DNA of 53,495 bases from Pseudomonadota bacterium (GTDB taxonomy: Bacteria > Pseudomonadota > Gammaproteobacteria > Burkholderiales > Burkholderiaceae_E): contig CAUJHG010000040.1 of NCBI GenBank assembly GCA_963204785.1, positions 1 through 53,495 on the forward strand, read 5' to 3'. Shown in pieces: positions 47,202 through 53,495 of this stretch. The translations under genes and the position numbers were made by a program. The notes under the pieces are model-generated. The model was not told the origin of the DNA, ran no database searches, and saw nothing but the letters and a program-made list of their open reading frames with translations. The stretch's first letter is position 1, and the number at the start of each line of letters is the position of its first letter.

Positions 47202-47885
47202 TCACCCCTGGCGCAAGCGGTAGACCTGGGCCGGTCGATTGGCCCCGATGCGCATCACCCCATCTACCGGTTCGACCAGATGCCGATCGGCAAGCCTGCG
47301 GCGGAACGACGACTTGTCCAGGGCTCGCCCGAGCAGCTGCTCGCAGATCGACTGCAGTTCCCCGAGCGTGAACTGGTCGGGGAGGAAGCCGGCCTGCAAC
47401 TCGAGGCGCTCGATCTCGGCGCGTGTGTGCTCGACCGCCCTGGCGATCAGCTGTGCGTGGTCGAAGGCCAGCGATTCGTCAGCGATCGCATCGGCCGCCG
47501 CTCGCCAGCCGAGCGCCTCGATGCGCCTGCCCGCAGACGGCTGGACGCTCCCAGCCCGCACCAGCGCGCGGTACACGATGCTCAGCGCCCACGGCGCCCG
47601 AGGATCGCGGGTCGCCCCTCCCGTTGCGCACAGCTGCCTGAGGAAAGGCAGCTCGAGCTCCAGACGCTCCCGCATCACCCGCCGGGCAGCCGCGTCCAGC
47701 GACGCATCCAGGTCGATGCGCAGCACCCCGCCAGGCAGCGCCCAGCGGCCCGCGTGCGGCGCCTCGGCGCGGCGGGCAAGCAGCACCTGCAGCTCACCGT
47801 CGACGAGACCGAGCACGGCGATCTCCAGCCGGGTGAAGGGCATCGGATGGCGTTTCGGGTCGCCAGCTGCCTGGTCGGTCTTCAC
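47202..47885 (-). CDS. NrtR-like regulator (Nudix domain plus winged helix)
   Basis: A 227-residue protein with an N-terminal Nudix fold (VLLARRAEAPHAGRWALPGGVL) and a C-terminal winged helix (FTLGELQSICEQLLGRALDKSSFRRRLADRHLVEPV), the NrtR layout. The Nudix box is degraded: after GGVLRIDLDASLDAAARRVMRERL the usual REUxEE glutamates are mostly missing, so it probably senses an ADP-ribose-like ligand without cutting it. The first start is GTG 47885; ATG 47843 (MPFTRLEIAVLG) is equally likely. NrtR regulators control NAD metabolism elsewhere; here the divergent gene is a metallophosphoesterase, with a repeated TTCGTTG motif between them. Confidence 0.87.
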   Translation of the reverse strand: MKTDQAAGDPKRHPMPFTRLEIAVLGLVDGELQVLLARRAEAPHAGRWALPGGVLRIDLDASLDAAARRVMRERLELELPFLRQLCATGGATRDPRAPWALSIVYRALVRAGSVQPSAGRRIEALGWRAAADAIADESLAFDHAQLIARAVEHTRAEIERLELQAGFLPDQFTLGELQSICEQLLGRALDKSSFRRRLADRHLVEPVDGVMRIGANRPAQVYRLRQG

Positions 47886-47895
47886 GGAAGGTCAG

Positions 47896-47935
47896 TTCGT
47901 TGCATTTTCCAACGAAGTGTCAGACAATTCGTTGG
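47896..47935. promoter_or_regulatory. Probable operator of the NrtR-like regulator
   Basis: TTCGTTG (47896-47902), 7 nt, then inverted CAACGAA (47910-47916), and a third copy TTCGTTGG at 47928-47935. Copies one and three are 32 bp apart, about three helical turns. The group fills the divergent promoter region. Confidence 0.65.
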
Positions 47936-47970
47936 TGGCACAGTACCACTAAGTACGAAGAAGAGGAATC

Positions 47971-48894
47971 GTGAGCTACGACGTGATCGGCGACATCCAC
48001 GGCCAGGCAGAGAAGCTCGAGGCGCTCCTGCGCAAGCTCGGCTACGTCCGCCACGCCTCGGGCTGGCTCCCGCCTCAGGGCCGACAGGCCATCTTCCTCG
48101 GCGACCTGATCGACCGCGGCCCGGCCCAGGTCCAGGTCGTGAACGCTGCGCGCTCGATGATCGACGCCGGACACGCGCGCTCCGTGATGGGCAACCACGA
48201 GTTCAACGCGATCGGCTTCGCGACCCCGCGCCACGACGTCTGCGGCGAGTTCCTGCGCGGGCACAGCCAGAAGAATCTGCGCCAGCACGCGGAATTCCTG
48301 CAACAGGTGCGCGAAGGATCCGCTCTGCGCCGCGAACTGGTCGGCTGGTTCAGAACCCTGCCCCCGGCTCTGGATCTCGGCCACATCCGGGTGGTACATG
48401 CCTGGTGGCACCAGCCCCACGTCGACCTGGTGGCAGCCCGGATTCCACAGGGCCGGGCGATGGACGACGACTTTCTGCACGCGTCCTACCTCAAGGGATC
48501 GCCCGAGTGGGAGGCGATGGAAGGTCTGACCAAAGGCCTGGAGATCCGCCTTCCGCCCGGTCACTCCTTCCTGGACCACGGCGGCGTCGAGCGCCACGAG
48601 GTCAGGACCCGGTGGTGGCACGAGAAGCCGCGCAGCTATCGCGACGTGGCGATCGTGGGCAACGCACAGGAGCACCGCGTGCCCGACCATCCGCTGCCCG
48701 CGGACTACATCGGCGGACCGGTCGAGGGTTCTCCCGTGTTCATCGGGCACTACTGGTTGACCGGGCACCCGGGCCTGCAGTCGCGCAAGGTGGCCTGCCT
48801 CGACTACTCGGCGGCCAGCGACGGGCCGCTGGTGGCCTACCGCTGGGACGGCGAGCAGCTGCTGGATCCCCGACACTTCGTCGCTACCGGCTGA
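47971..48894 (+). CDS. PPP-type metallophosphoesterase
   Basis: A 307-residue calcineurin-like phosphoesterase. Metal motifs are DVIGDIHGQ (residues 4-12), FLGDLIDRGP and VMGNHEFNA, with late histidines in VVHAWWH and FIGHYWLTG. This is the bacterial PPP pattern seen in diadenosine tetraphosphatases, Pnkp phosphatase domains and protein phosphatases. The substrate is not fixed. GTG 47971 has AAGAGG about 5 bp upstream. It is divergent from the NrtR-like gene and likely its target, so a nucleotide substrate is a fair guess. Confidence 0.88.
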   Translation: MSYDVIGDIHGQAEKLEALLRKLGYVRHASGWLPPQGRQAIFLGDLIDRGPAQVQVVNAARSMIDAGHARSVMGNHEFNAIGFATPRHDVCGEFLRGHSQKNLRQHAEFLQQVREGSALRRELVGWFRTLPPALDLGHIRVVHAWWHQPHVDLVAARIPQGRAMDDDFLHASYLKGSPEWEAMEGLTKGLEIRLPPGHSFLDHGGVERHEVRTRWWHEKPRSYRDVAIVGNAQEHRVPDHPLPADYIGGPVEGSPVFIGHYWLTGHPGLQSRKVACLDYSAASDGPLVAYRWDGEQLLDPRHFVATG

Positions 48895-49039
48895 CTCCCG
48901 ACACCGCCCGTGGCGCTCGAGCACTGCCGCAGGAGCGTCGACGAGCACCTCGCCTGCGTCCGGCCGCAGGGCGTAGGCCACGCGGCTGCAGAGGCACAAT
49001 GAGGCCTGGTTTCCACTTCTTCGACCGAGGCACTGCCTG

Positions 49040-49684
49040 ATGGCCAGGATCGAGCCGTTCGAAGCCCACGCCGAGCGCTACGAAGCATGGTTCGAGCGCC
49101 ACGACGCGGCCTACATCTCCGAGCTGCTGGCGCTTCGCCCCTTCGTCCCGCTGACCGGGCGAGGTCTGGAGATCGGCGTCGGCAGCGGCCGCTTCGCCGC
49201 TCCTCTGGGCGTGCAGGTCGGCATCGACCCGTCGCCGGCAATGCTCGATCGCGCCCGCGCCCGAGGCATCGAGGTCTTCGAAGGGATCGCCGAAGCGCTC
49301 CCCTTCGCCGACGACAGCTTCGATCACGCGCTGGTGGTCACGACGCTGTGCTTCGTCGACTCGCCCGAGGCGATGCTCGCCGAGGCGCGGCGCGTGCTCA
49401 GGCCCGGCGGGATTCTCGTGATCGGCTTCATCGACCGCGACAGCGCCCTGGGCCGCCACTACGAACGCCACCGCGAGGCCAGCGTCTTCTACCGGGATGC
49501 GACCTTCCACTCGGCCAACGACGTGGATCGTCTGGTGACCGATGCCGGGTTTTCCGTGCTTTCGTGGGCGCAGACGCTCTCGCGTTCGCTCGAACAGACC
49601 GAAGACATCGAACCGGTGCGCCCGGGGCGGGGCGAGGCCGCCTTCGTGGTCGTTCAGGCCAGGAGCGAAAAGGCTGCTCGTTGA
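49040..49684 (+). CDS. Class I SAM-dependent methyltransferase
   Basis: A 214-residue methyltransferase. Motif I is GRGLEIGVGSGRFAAPLG, the ribose-binding acidic residue lies in VGIDPSPAML, and motif IV/V reads DDSFDHALVVTTLCFVDSPEAMLAEARRVLRPGG. This is the UbiE/Methyltransf_11 pattern acting on small molecules. The substrate cannot be told. It stands alone, about 145 bp after the phosphoesterase gene. Confidence 0.88.
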   Translation: MARIEPFEAHAERYEAWFERHDAAYISELLALRPFVPLTGRGLEIGVGSGRFAAPLGVQVGIDPSPAMLDRARARGIEVFEGIAEALPFADDSFDHALVVTTLCFVDSPEAMLAEARRVLRPGGILVIGFIDRDSALGRHYERHREASVFYRDATFHSANDVDRLVTDAGFSVLSWAQTLSRSLEQTEDIEPVRPGRGEAAFVVVQARSEKAAR

Positions 49685-49785
49685 GCGTGGCGCGAAGACT
49701 GGTCCCTGAGGCGGACGAAGAAGACGATGCCATGCGGTGAGGCTGGCAATTGCGCATACGCTGCCGCGCCGAGAGCTGACTGATC

Positions 49786-50230
49786 GTGGCAAAGCTCTGC
49801 CCCACCCTGCCCTTGCTCGATTCCCATTCGACCGGGCTGGCCGCCGGGCTCGACGTCGTACATCGCCTCGGAGCGGGGCTGTCCGAAGCGTTCACGGTCT
49901 TTCACGGCGTCGACCGCAGCATCGGGTCGGCGGCTGCCGAACGGCACGGTGAGATCGACGTCGTGATCGCCAACCAGGCCGGCGAGCTTCTGCTCATCGA
50001 GGTGAAGGCTGGCGGCGTGGAGTTCCGGGCCGAGGGGATCTTCAAACGCTACGGGCAACAGAACCGGGATGTCACCGCCCAGGTGCGCCTGCAGTACGGG
50101 GCACTGCGCAGCCGCCTGGAACGGGCGGGGCTCTCGTCTCGACTGCACCACCTGCTGGGCGCCGACGACACCGCCGTGACGGCGCGATTTCGCACCAGCA
50201 CCGTCACCACGCTCCCGCTCGGAAGCCGAA
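49786..50230 (+). pseudogene. NERD-domain nuclease/helicase remnant (3' end lost)
   Basis: From GTG 49786 the frame reads TGLAAGLDVVHRLGAGLSEAFTVFHGVDRS and then GEIDVVIANQAGELLLIEVKAGG, with Asp58, Glu72 and Lys74 forming the nuclease-related NERD core. In relatives I recall, this N-terminal domain is followed by a long helicase. Here family-like sequence stops near 50200 and the frame simply runs on antisense through higA until 50577. I read it as a gene cut off by insertion of the toxin-antitoxin module or a deletion. The exact end is uncertain. Confidence 0.62.
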
Positions 50231-50232
50231 GG

Positions 50233-50553
50233 TCAGTGCGCGTCCATCGCCTGTTCCGCAGCCTCCTTCCATGGCCGGATCTTCGCGAGGGTCTCCGCGA
50301 GCTTCGCCTTCGCGACCGCTGTATCGTAGTCCGCCTGCAGGCGCAACCACCAGCCATCGGAGAGCCCGAAGAATCGGCACAGGCGCAGGTCGGTATCCGC
50401 GGTGACAGCGCGCTTGCCGGCGACGATCTCGCCAATGCGCTGCGCGGGCACGCCGATCTCCTTTGCCAGCCGGTAGTTGCTCATGCCCAGCGGCTTCAGG
50501 AACTCCTCGGCGAGCATCTCGCCCGGAGACACCGGCTCGAGTTTCCTGGTCAT
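50233..50553 (-). CDS. higA: HigA-family antitoxin
   Basis: A 106-residue XRE-type DNA-binding antitoxin. It begins MTRKLEPVSPGEMLAEEFLKPLGMSNYRLAKEIGVP, with the helix-turn-helix in LAKEIGVPAQRIGEIVAGKRAVT and the family FGLSDGWWLRLQADYD. It neutralises the HigB toxin and represses the pair. ATG 50553 follows the higB stop by 17 bp. A longer frame upstream lies inside higB. Confidence 0.94.
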   Translation of the reverse strand: MTRKLEPVSPGEMLAEEFLKPLGMSNYRLAKEIGVPAQRIGEIVAGKRAVTADTDLRLCRFFGLSDGWWLRLQADYDTAVAKAKLAETLAKIRPWKEAAEQAMDAH

Positions 50554-50570
50554 CTCGTGCTGCCTCAGTC

Positions 50571-50852
50571 TCAGTGATAGTCCACGATCTCGACGTCCTC
50601 GGCATCGCTGCCTGTCCAGCGAAAGCAGATGCGGTACTGATCGTTCACCCGCAGGCTCCACTGGCCTGCGCGATCGCCCTTGAGCTGCTCGAGGCGGTTG
50701 GCTGGCGGCGCTCGCAGATCCTCGACGCGTCGCGCGAGATCGAGCTGCTTCAATTTACGCAACGCCGGACGCTCGATGTTGGTGAAGCGCGGCACCCGAC
50801 GCAGGTGAAACAGCGCGTCGGTGTCGGCACACTTGAACGTCCTGATCGCCAC
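50571..50852 (-). CDS. higB: HigB-family toxin (RelE-like mRNA interferase)
   Basis: A 93-residue toxin beginning VAIRTFKCADTDALFHLRRVPRF, the usual HigB start, with AARRKLKQL-like ALRKLKQLDLARRVEDLRAPPANRLEQLKGDRAGQWSLRVNDQYRICF. HigB cuts mRNA on the ribosome. GTG 50852 is chosen since homology starts there. Toxin-first order is typical of higBA. A good promoter lies directly upstream. Confidence 0.94.
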   Translation of the reverse strand: MAIRTFKCADTDALFHLRRVPRFTNIERPALRKLKQLDLARRVEDLRAPPANRLEQLKGDRAGQWSLRVNDQYRICFRWTGSDAEDVEIVDYH

Positions 50853-50859
50853 TGACAGA

Positions 50860-50888
50860 ATAGTATTGCATCGCGTGATTAACATCAA
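50860..50888 (-). promoter_or_regulatory. higBA promoter
   Basis: Leftward TTGATG (50888-50883) and TACTAT (50865-50860) are separated by exactly 17 bp. The -10 ends 7 bp before the GTG start of higB, so the transcript would be leaderless or nearly so. Confidence 0.72.
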
Positions 50889-50900
50889 GCGTGACTATCG

Positions 50901-51227
50901 ATGACCACACTCGCCGCGCACAAGTGGGTCTTCGCGCCGCGATTTCGCCGGCGCGCCTTCGGCTGGCGCTCGCAGCCCGCCGTGCAGCGCGTGCGCGAAG
51001 CTTCGGCCGAGATCCAGAAGGTCGCGAAGAAGGATCCCGCACTGGCCGCGGCTGGCGCGGTCCTGTTCCTCGAGAAGGTGTCGCCGGCGCTCGAGCAGGT
51101 CGACGGCTCCTCCGGGGCCATCGGCACCGCGGTCAATCACGCGATCGATGCCTGCGCCCGGATCATTGCCGAGGCGCCCGTGGACGATGCACGAACCGGT
51201 CTGGACTGCCTTACATCCATCGCTTGA
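50901..51227 (+). pseudogene. Truncated conserved hypothetical gene (N-terminal part)
   Basis: The frame encodes 108 residues starting MTTLAAHKWVFAPRFRRRAFGWRS and containing ALAAAGAVLFLEKVSPALEQVDGSSGAIGTAVNHAIDA. I recall this N-terminus from longer proteins of unknown function that continue for several hundred residues after a similar AIxA block. Here it ends soon after (...DDARTGLDCLTSIA) at the MarR operator, so it looks 3'-truncated. The start is only 12 bp from the higBA -35 box. A short intact gene is the alternative. Confidence 0.55.
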
Positions 51228-51260
51228 CAACTAGTTTCCATGCTTGGAAACTGGTTGTCA
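51225..51260. promoter_or_regulatory. 36-bp palindromic operator over the MarR start codon
   Basis: TGACAACTAGTTTCCA (51225-51240), TGCT, then TGGAAACTGGTTGTCA (51245-51260). The arms match at 15 of 16 positions. The right arm ends on the first base of the MarR ATG, and a -35-like TTGACA begins at 51224. It is probably bound by the MarR protein as autorepressor. Confidence 0.82.
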
Positions 51261-51754
51261 TGAACCGAAGAGACTCGACACCGACCAAGCCCGCAGCTCG
51301 CGGCGCCGCGATCACCCAACTGACGCTGACGGTGTTTCGCCTGAACGGCGTGCTGCTGCACTGGGGTGACAAGCTGGTCGAACCGCTGGGACTGACCAGC
51401 GCACGCTGGCAGATGCTGGGTGCCATCGTGCTCGCCGGCACGCCGCTGACGGCGCCGCAGGTCGGCGCGGCGATGGGCGTCACACGCCAGGGTGCGCAGA
51501 AGCAGCTCAACCTGTTGCTTGAGCAGGGGCTGGTCGAGGCGCGCCCGAACGCGGCGCATCGGCGCTCGCCGCTCTATTGGCTGACGTCGCAGGGCATGGC
51601 CCTGTACGAGCAGGCCGATGCGCTGTGGGCCGCTCGGGCAGCCGAGTTGGCCGCGCTGGTCCCAGCCGCTCAGGCGCGCGCAGCGACCCGGGCGCTCGAA
51701 TCAATGCTGCGTGAATTGCAGGCCGCCAACCGTTCTTCGGAGGATGAATCATGA
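51260..51754 (+). CDS. MarR-family transcriptional regulator
   Basis: A 164-residue winged-helix protein. The DNA-binding part reads LTAPQVGAAMGVTRQGAQKQLNLLLEQGLVEARPNAAHRRSPLYWLTSQG, with the wing at AHRRSPLY. The upstream helices (LTLTVFRLNGVLLHWGDKLVEPLGLTSARWQMLGAI) fit MarR dimerisation. It probably represses itself and the membrane protein whose ATG overlaps its stop (ATGA). The ligand is unknown. The start codon sits at the edge of a 36-bp palindrome. Confidence 0.9.
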   Translation: MNRRDSTPTKPAARGAAITQLTLTVFRLNGVLLHWGDKLVEPLGLTSARWQMLGAIVLAGTPLTAPQVGAAMGVTRQGAQKQLNLLLEQGLVEARPNAAHRRSPLYWLTSQGMALYEQADALWAARAAELAALVPAAQARAATRALESMLRELQAANRSSEDES

Positions 51755-52215
51755 AATCGAAGCTGCATGGAATCTTCGGAGCCGTCGCGCTCCTGTGCAT
51801 CACCACGTTCTGGCTCTCGACCGTCGTGTCCGAACTGTTTCTCGGTCAAGCGAGCGTCGTGGCCGTCAAGAACGCGGTGCTGACCGGCATGTGGCTGCTG
51901 ATTCCGGCGATGGCCGCGACCGGGGGCAGCGGCTTCTCGCTCGCGAAGGGACGTGGCGGCCGCCTCGTCGGCGTCAAGGGCCGGCGGATGAAGATCGTGG
52001 CGGCCAACGGCCTTCTGGTGCTGCTGCCCAGCGCCTTCGTGCTGGCCTCGTGGGCAAACGCCGGCCGCTTCGACGGCGCGTTCTATACGCTGCAAGGCGT
52101 GGAGTTGCTGGCCGGCGCCGTGAACTTCACGCTGCTCGTGCTGAACATGCGCGACGGCCTCAGGCTCAGCGGCCGGCTGACGCCCAGGCGGCCCGCTCTG
52201 GCGTCGTCCCGCTGA
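51751..52215 (+). CDS. Four-helix membrane protein paired with MarR
   Basis: A 154-residue protein with four likely membrane helices: FGAVALLCITTFWLSTVV, KNAVLTGMWLLIPAMAAT, ANGLLVLLPSAFVLASWA and GVELLAGAVNFTLLVLNM. No catalytic motif is seen and I do not recognise a named family. Its ATG overlaps the MarR stop, so it is translated from the same message and is the likely target of that regulator. Confidence 0.78.
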   Translation: MKSKLHGIFGAVALLCITTFWLSTVVSELFLGQASVVAVKNAVLTGMWLLIPAMAATGGSGFSLAKGRGGRLVGVKGRRMKIVAANGLLVLLPSAFVLASWANAGRFDGAFYTLQGVELLAGAVNFTLLVLNMRDGLRLSGRLTPRRPALASSR

Positions 52216-52220
52216 CCCCC

Positions 52221-52448
52221 TCACGGGTACCGCGACGCTCGCACGACAACATCGCTGCCGCTAGCGCGCCACAGCAGCGTTCGTCGCCTGCGCCCAAGGC
52301 GAAGCAGCATCCGATATTCGGCCAGATGGCGATATTCGCTGTTCAGTGAAGATCGGCATCGCTTCGGATCGCACAGCTCCTGACCGTCGTCCTGGCCGCT
52401 GAACGCCCGGAAGCTGCGGGCGTCAGCCCCTTCCGTCCTGCACCACAC
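52221..52448 (-). pseudogene. Possible remnant of a second regulator gene
   Basis: A leftward frame contains NSEYRHLAEYRMLLR, which resembles the first helix of another MarR subgroup (EYRxLAEFRYxIRRFL), but the similarity is lost at once afterwards. The stretch between the membrane protein and vapC holds no other candidate. Weak evidence. Confidence 0.22.
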
Positions 52449-52480
52449 AGGCCACGCTCAGCGGTCGACCGGGAAAGGCG

Positions 52481-52915
52481 TCACTGCGGGGACGCTGGCG
52501 CCACGAAGGGGTTCATGACCTTCACGCCGCTGCCTGCGAAGTCCGCCCCATTGCGCGTGACCACCGCCAGATCGTGGACCAGCGCGGTGGCTGCAATCTG
52601 CTTGTCCAGGGCGTGCTCGGGGTTCGGAACCCGCAGCCGACCCCACACCTGCGCGGCGTCGGCGTCGAAGGCGAGCACCTTGTCCGAGTACTGGTCGAGC
52701 ACGGCTGAGAGCCCGTGCTCCAACAAGTCTGCCTGTTCGATATCGCCCCGCAGTCGGATGAGTTCGACGCCTCGACGAAGCTCGCCGATCGTGATGACCG
52801 ACAGGTAGACCGGGTCGCCGGCGCTCGCAACGCGATGGAAGAAGTCGATGACGCCGGGGTTCGCCCTGGACCTCTTGCGGGCCTCGCTGATGACGTTGGT
52901 GTCAATCAAGTACAC
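52481..52915 (-). CDS. vapC: VapC/FitB-type PIN-domain toxin
   Basis: A 144-residue PIN ribonuclease. The acidic residues are in VYLIDTNVISEARK (first Asp), ITIGELRRG (Glu), HALDKQIAATAL (Asp) and VTRNGADFAGSGV (last Asp). The sequence is close to FitB-like toxins. I chose GTG 52915, because homology starts there; it overlaps the antitoxin gene by 14 bp. The longer frame is antitoxin sequence in another phase. Confidence 0.93.
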   Translation of the reverse strand: MYLIDTNVISEARKRSRANPGVIDFFHRVASAGDPVYLSVITIGELRRGVELIRLRGDIEQADLLEHGLSAVLDQYSDKVLAFDADAAQVWGRLRVPNPEHALDKQIAATALVHDLAVVTRNGADFAGSGVKVMNPFVAPASPQ

Positions 52916-53138
52916 GGGGCGCCTTCCCTTCGGACTCGACACGCTCGAAGTCGGCGTCGGTGCCGACGTCGGGGATCGAAGCCAGCAGTTCCGCCAAAGC
53001 GCGCTTGCGCGGGCGCGCGAGCGCCTCGGCGAGGATCTCCCGATGTTCCGCCTCGGCGCTTCGGCCGTGCGCGCCGGCGCGCTCCTTGAGCGCCTTGACG
53101 AGCGCCTCATCGACACCGCGAACGAGCAAGTCAGGCAT
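52902..53138 (-). CDS. vapB: FitA/VapB-type ribbon-helix-helix antitoxin
   Basis: A 78-residue antitoxin beginning MPDLLVRGVDEALVKALKERAGAHGRSAEAEHREIL, the FitA-like Arc-type ribbon-helix-helix; the C-terminal part binds the toxin. GGAGG lies 7 bp before ATG 53138. The stop overlaps the vapC start by 14 bp. A 19-bp inverted repeat just upstream is the likely operator. Confidence 0.93.
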   Translation of the reverse strand: MPDLLVRGVDEALVKALKERAGAHGRSAEAEHREILAEALARPRKRALAELLASIPDVGTDADFERVESEGKAPRVLD

Positions 53139-53156
53139 GGCGCACCTCCCGGAAAT

Positions 53157-53175
53157 TGCGATATCAATGATCGCA
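53157..53175. promoter_or_regulatory. Inverted repeat upstream of vapBC
   Basis: TGCGAT-7 nt-ATCGCA, 18 bp before the antitoxin ATG. It resembles the TGCTATCA-type half sites of FitA operators in a shortened form, so it is a probable autoregulatory site. Confidence 0.55.
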
Positions 53176-53233
53176 CGACCGATCTGCGATGACTTCGGTG
53201 TTTGTCAACATACTAACTTTTCAGGAAGTAAAG

Positions 53234-53495
53234 TCAGATATGGACATGTTGCCGGATATAGTCACACTCCGGCTGGCCGAAGAAGGATCGAATCAGCGCG
53301 GGCAGCTTCTGGATGCGGCGCAGGGCCCCGAGCGCGAAGCGCTTCATGTCCGCAGCGCTTTGCACCAGCCGGCCCGAGACCGTGCGCTTGACGTGCGCCC
53401 AGACAACTTCATCAGGATTGAGTTGGGGCGAGTACGGCGGCAAAAAGAACAGCCGCAACTGCCCGCCCAGGCTATCCACGTATGCGCGCACGGCG
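53234..53495 (-). mobile_element. IS630-type transposase, C-terminal part (runs off the right edge)
   Basis: The leftward frame is open to the window edge and ends at 53234, giving 86 residues. RLFFLPPYSPQLNPDEVVWAHVKR is the last part of the DDE domain of IS630-family transposases, with the final catalytic Glu in NPDEVVW. The IS end should lie between 53175 and 53234, an AT-rich stretch with ACTTT...AAAGT halves near 53213-53232, but the exact terminal repeat cannot be fixed without the other end. Confidence 0.88.

Noticed and set aside
47100..49040. A 646-residue rightward frame spanning the NrtR-like gene and the phosphoesterase
   Set aside because: Overlaps two better-supported genes and changes character along its length; no domain is visible.
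50230..50577. C-terminal part of the NERD frame as real protein
   Set aside because: It is antisense to higA, which has clear homology, so the frame is open by chance there.

Overview
The window is GC-rich, gene-dense chromosomal DNA from a betaproteobacterium, most likely a Burkholderiales member. The evidence is product-level gene content and order: lolC-lolD-tatD-comEC next to an rpfE-like gene-recJ-prfB-lysS, an iscR/iscA pair beside a low-molecular-weight phosphatase, a prpE-type ligase, and a DUF4212/VC_2705 symporter pair with acs. No rRNA is present, so the genus cannot be named.

Layout. 1-600: the start of a NYN-domain gene running off the left edge, then tRNA-Ser(GGA). 0.6-9.1 kb: a carbon module of sodium:solute symporter plus small subunit, a TPR protein, a small membrane protein and acetyl-CoA synthetase, followed by class I fumarase and a FAD oxidoreductase. 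9.1-18.2 kb: a UMF1-type MFS transporter, a DUF218 protein, srkA, three 39-bp palindromic repeats, prpE, an NlpC/P60 peptidase, an orphan ferric-iron binding protein with a Fur-like box, an alpha/beta hydrolase and 3-hydroxybutyrate dehydrogenase. 18.1-31.2 kb: housekeeping genes comEC, tatD, lolD, lolC, the rpfE-like gene, recJ, prfB with its programmed +1 frameshift, lysS, iscA, iscR and ptp. 31.2-36.6 kb: uvrB, an aromatic aminotransferase, a DHA2 efflux pump and tRNA-Asn(GTT) with a promoter and a terminator.

36.7-47.0 kb is one leftward cobalamin regulon. A B12 riboswitch precedes btuB, cobB, cobU, btuF, btuC, btuD, cobT, cobS, cobC and a 2H-phosphoesterase-like gene, mostly joined by ATGA overlaps. 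Corrinoid is imported through BtuB and BtuFCD and remodelled by CobB, CobU, CobT, CobS and CobC. The last gene has no known B12 role and is the most interesting passenger.

47.2-53.5 kb is a more flexible region. It holds an NrtR-like regulator divergent from a metallophosphoesterase across a repeated TTCGTTG element, a methyltransferase, a truncated NERD-domain gene, higBA, a truncated conserved gene, a MarR regulator with a 36-bp palindrome over its start codon, a partner membrane protein, a vapBC/fitAB module and an IS630-type transposase running off the right edge. Truncated genes, two toxin-antitoxin modules and an IS end point to repeated insertion and deletion here.

I did not find an unmistakably new defence or mobile system. 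The best candidates for something undescribed are the 2H enzyme in the B12 operon, the NrtR/metallophosphoesterase pair, the EF-hand-like loop in the symporter, and the iscR-iscA pair lacking iscSU.
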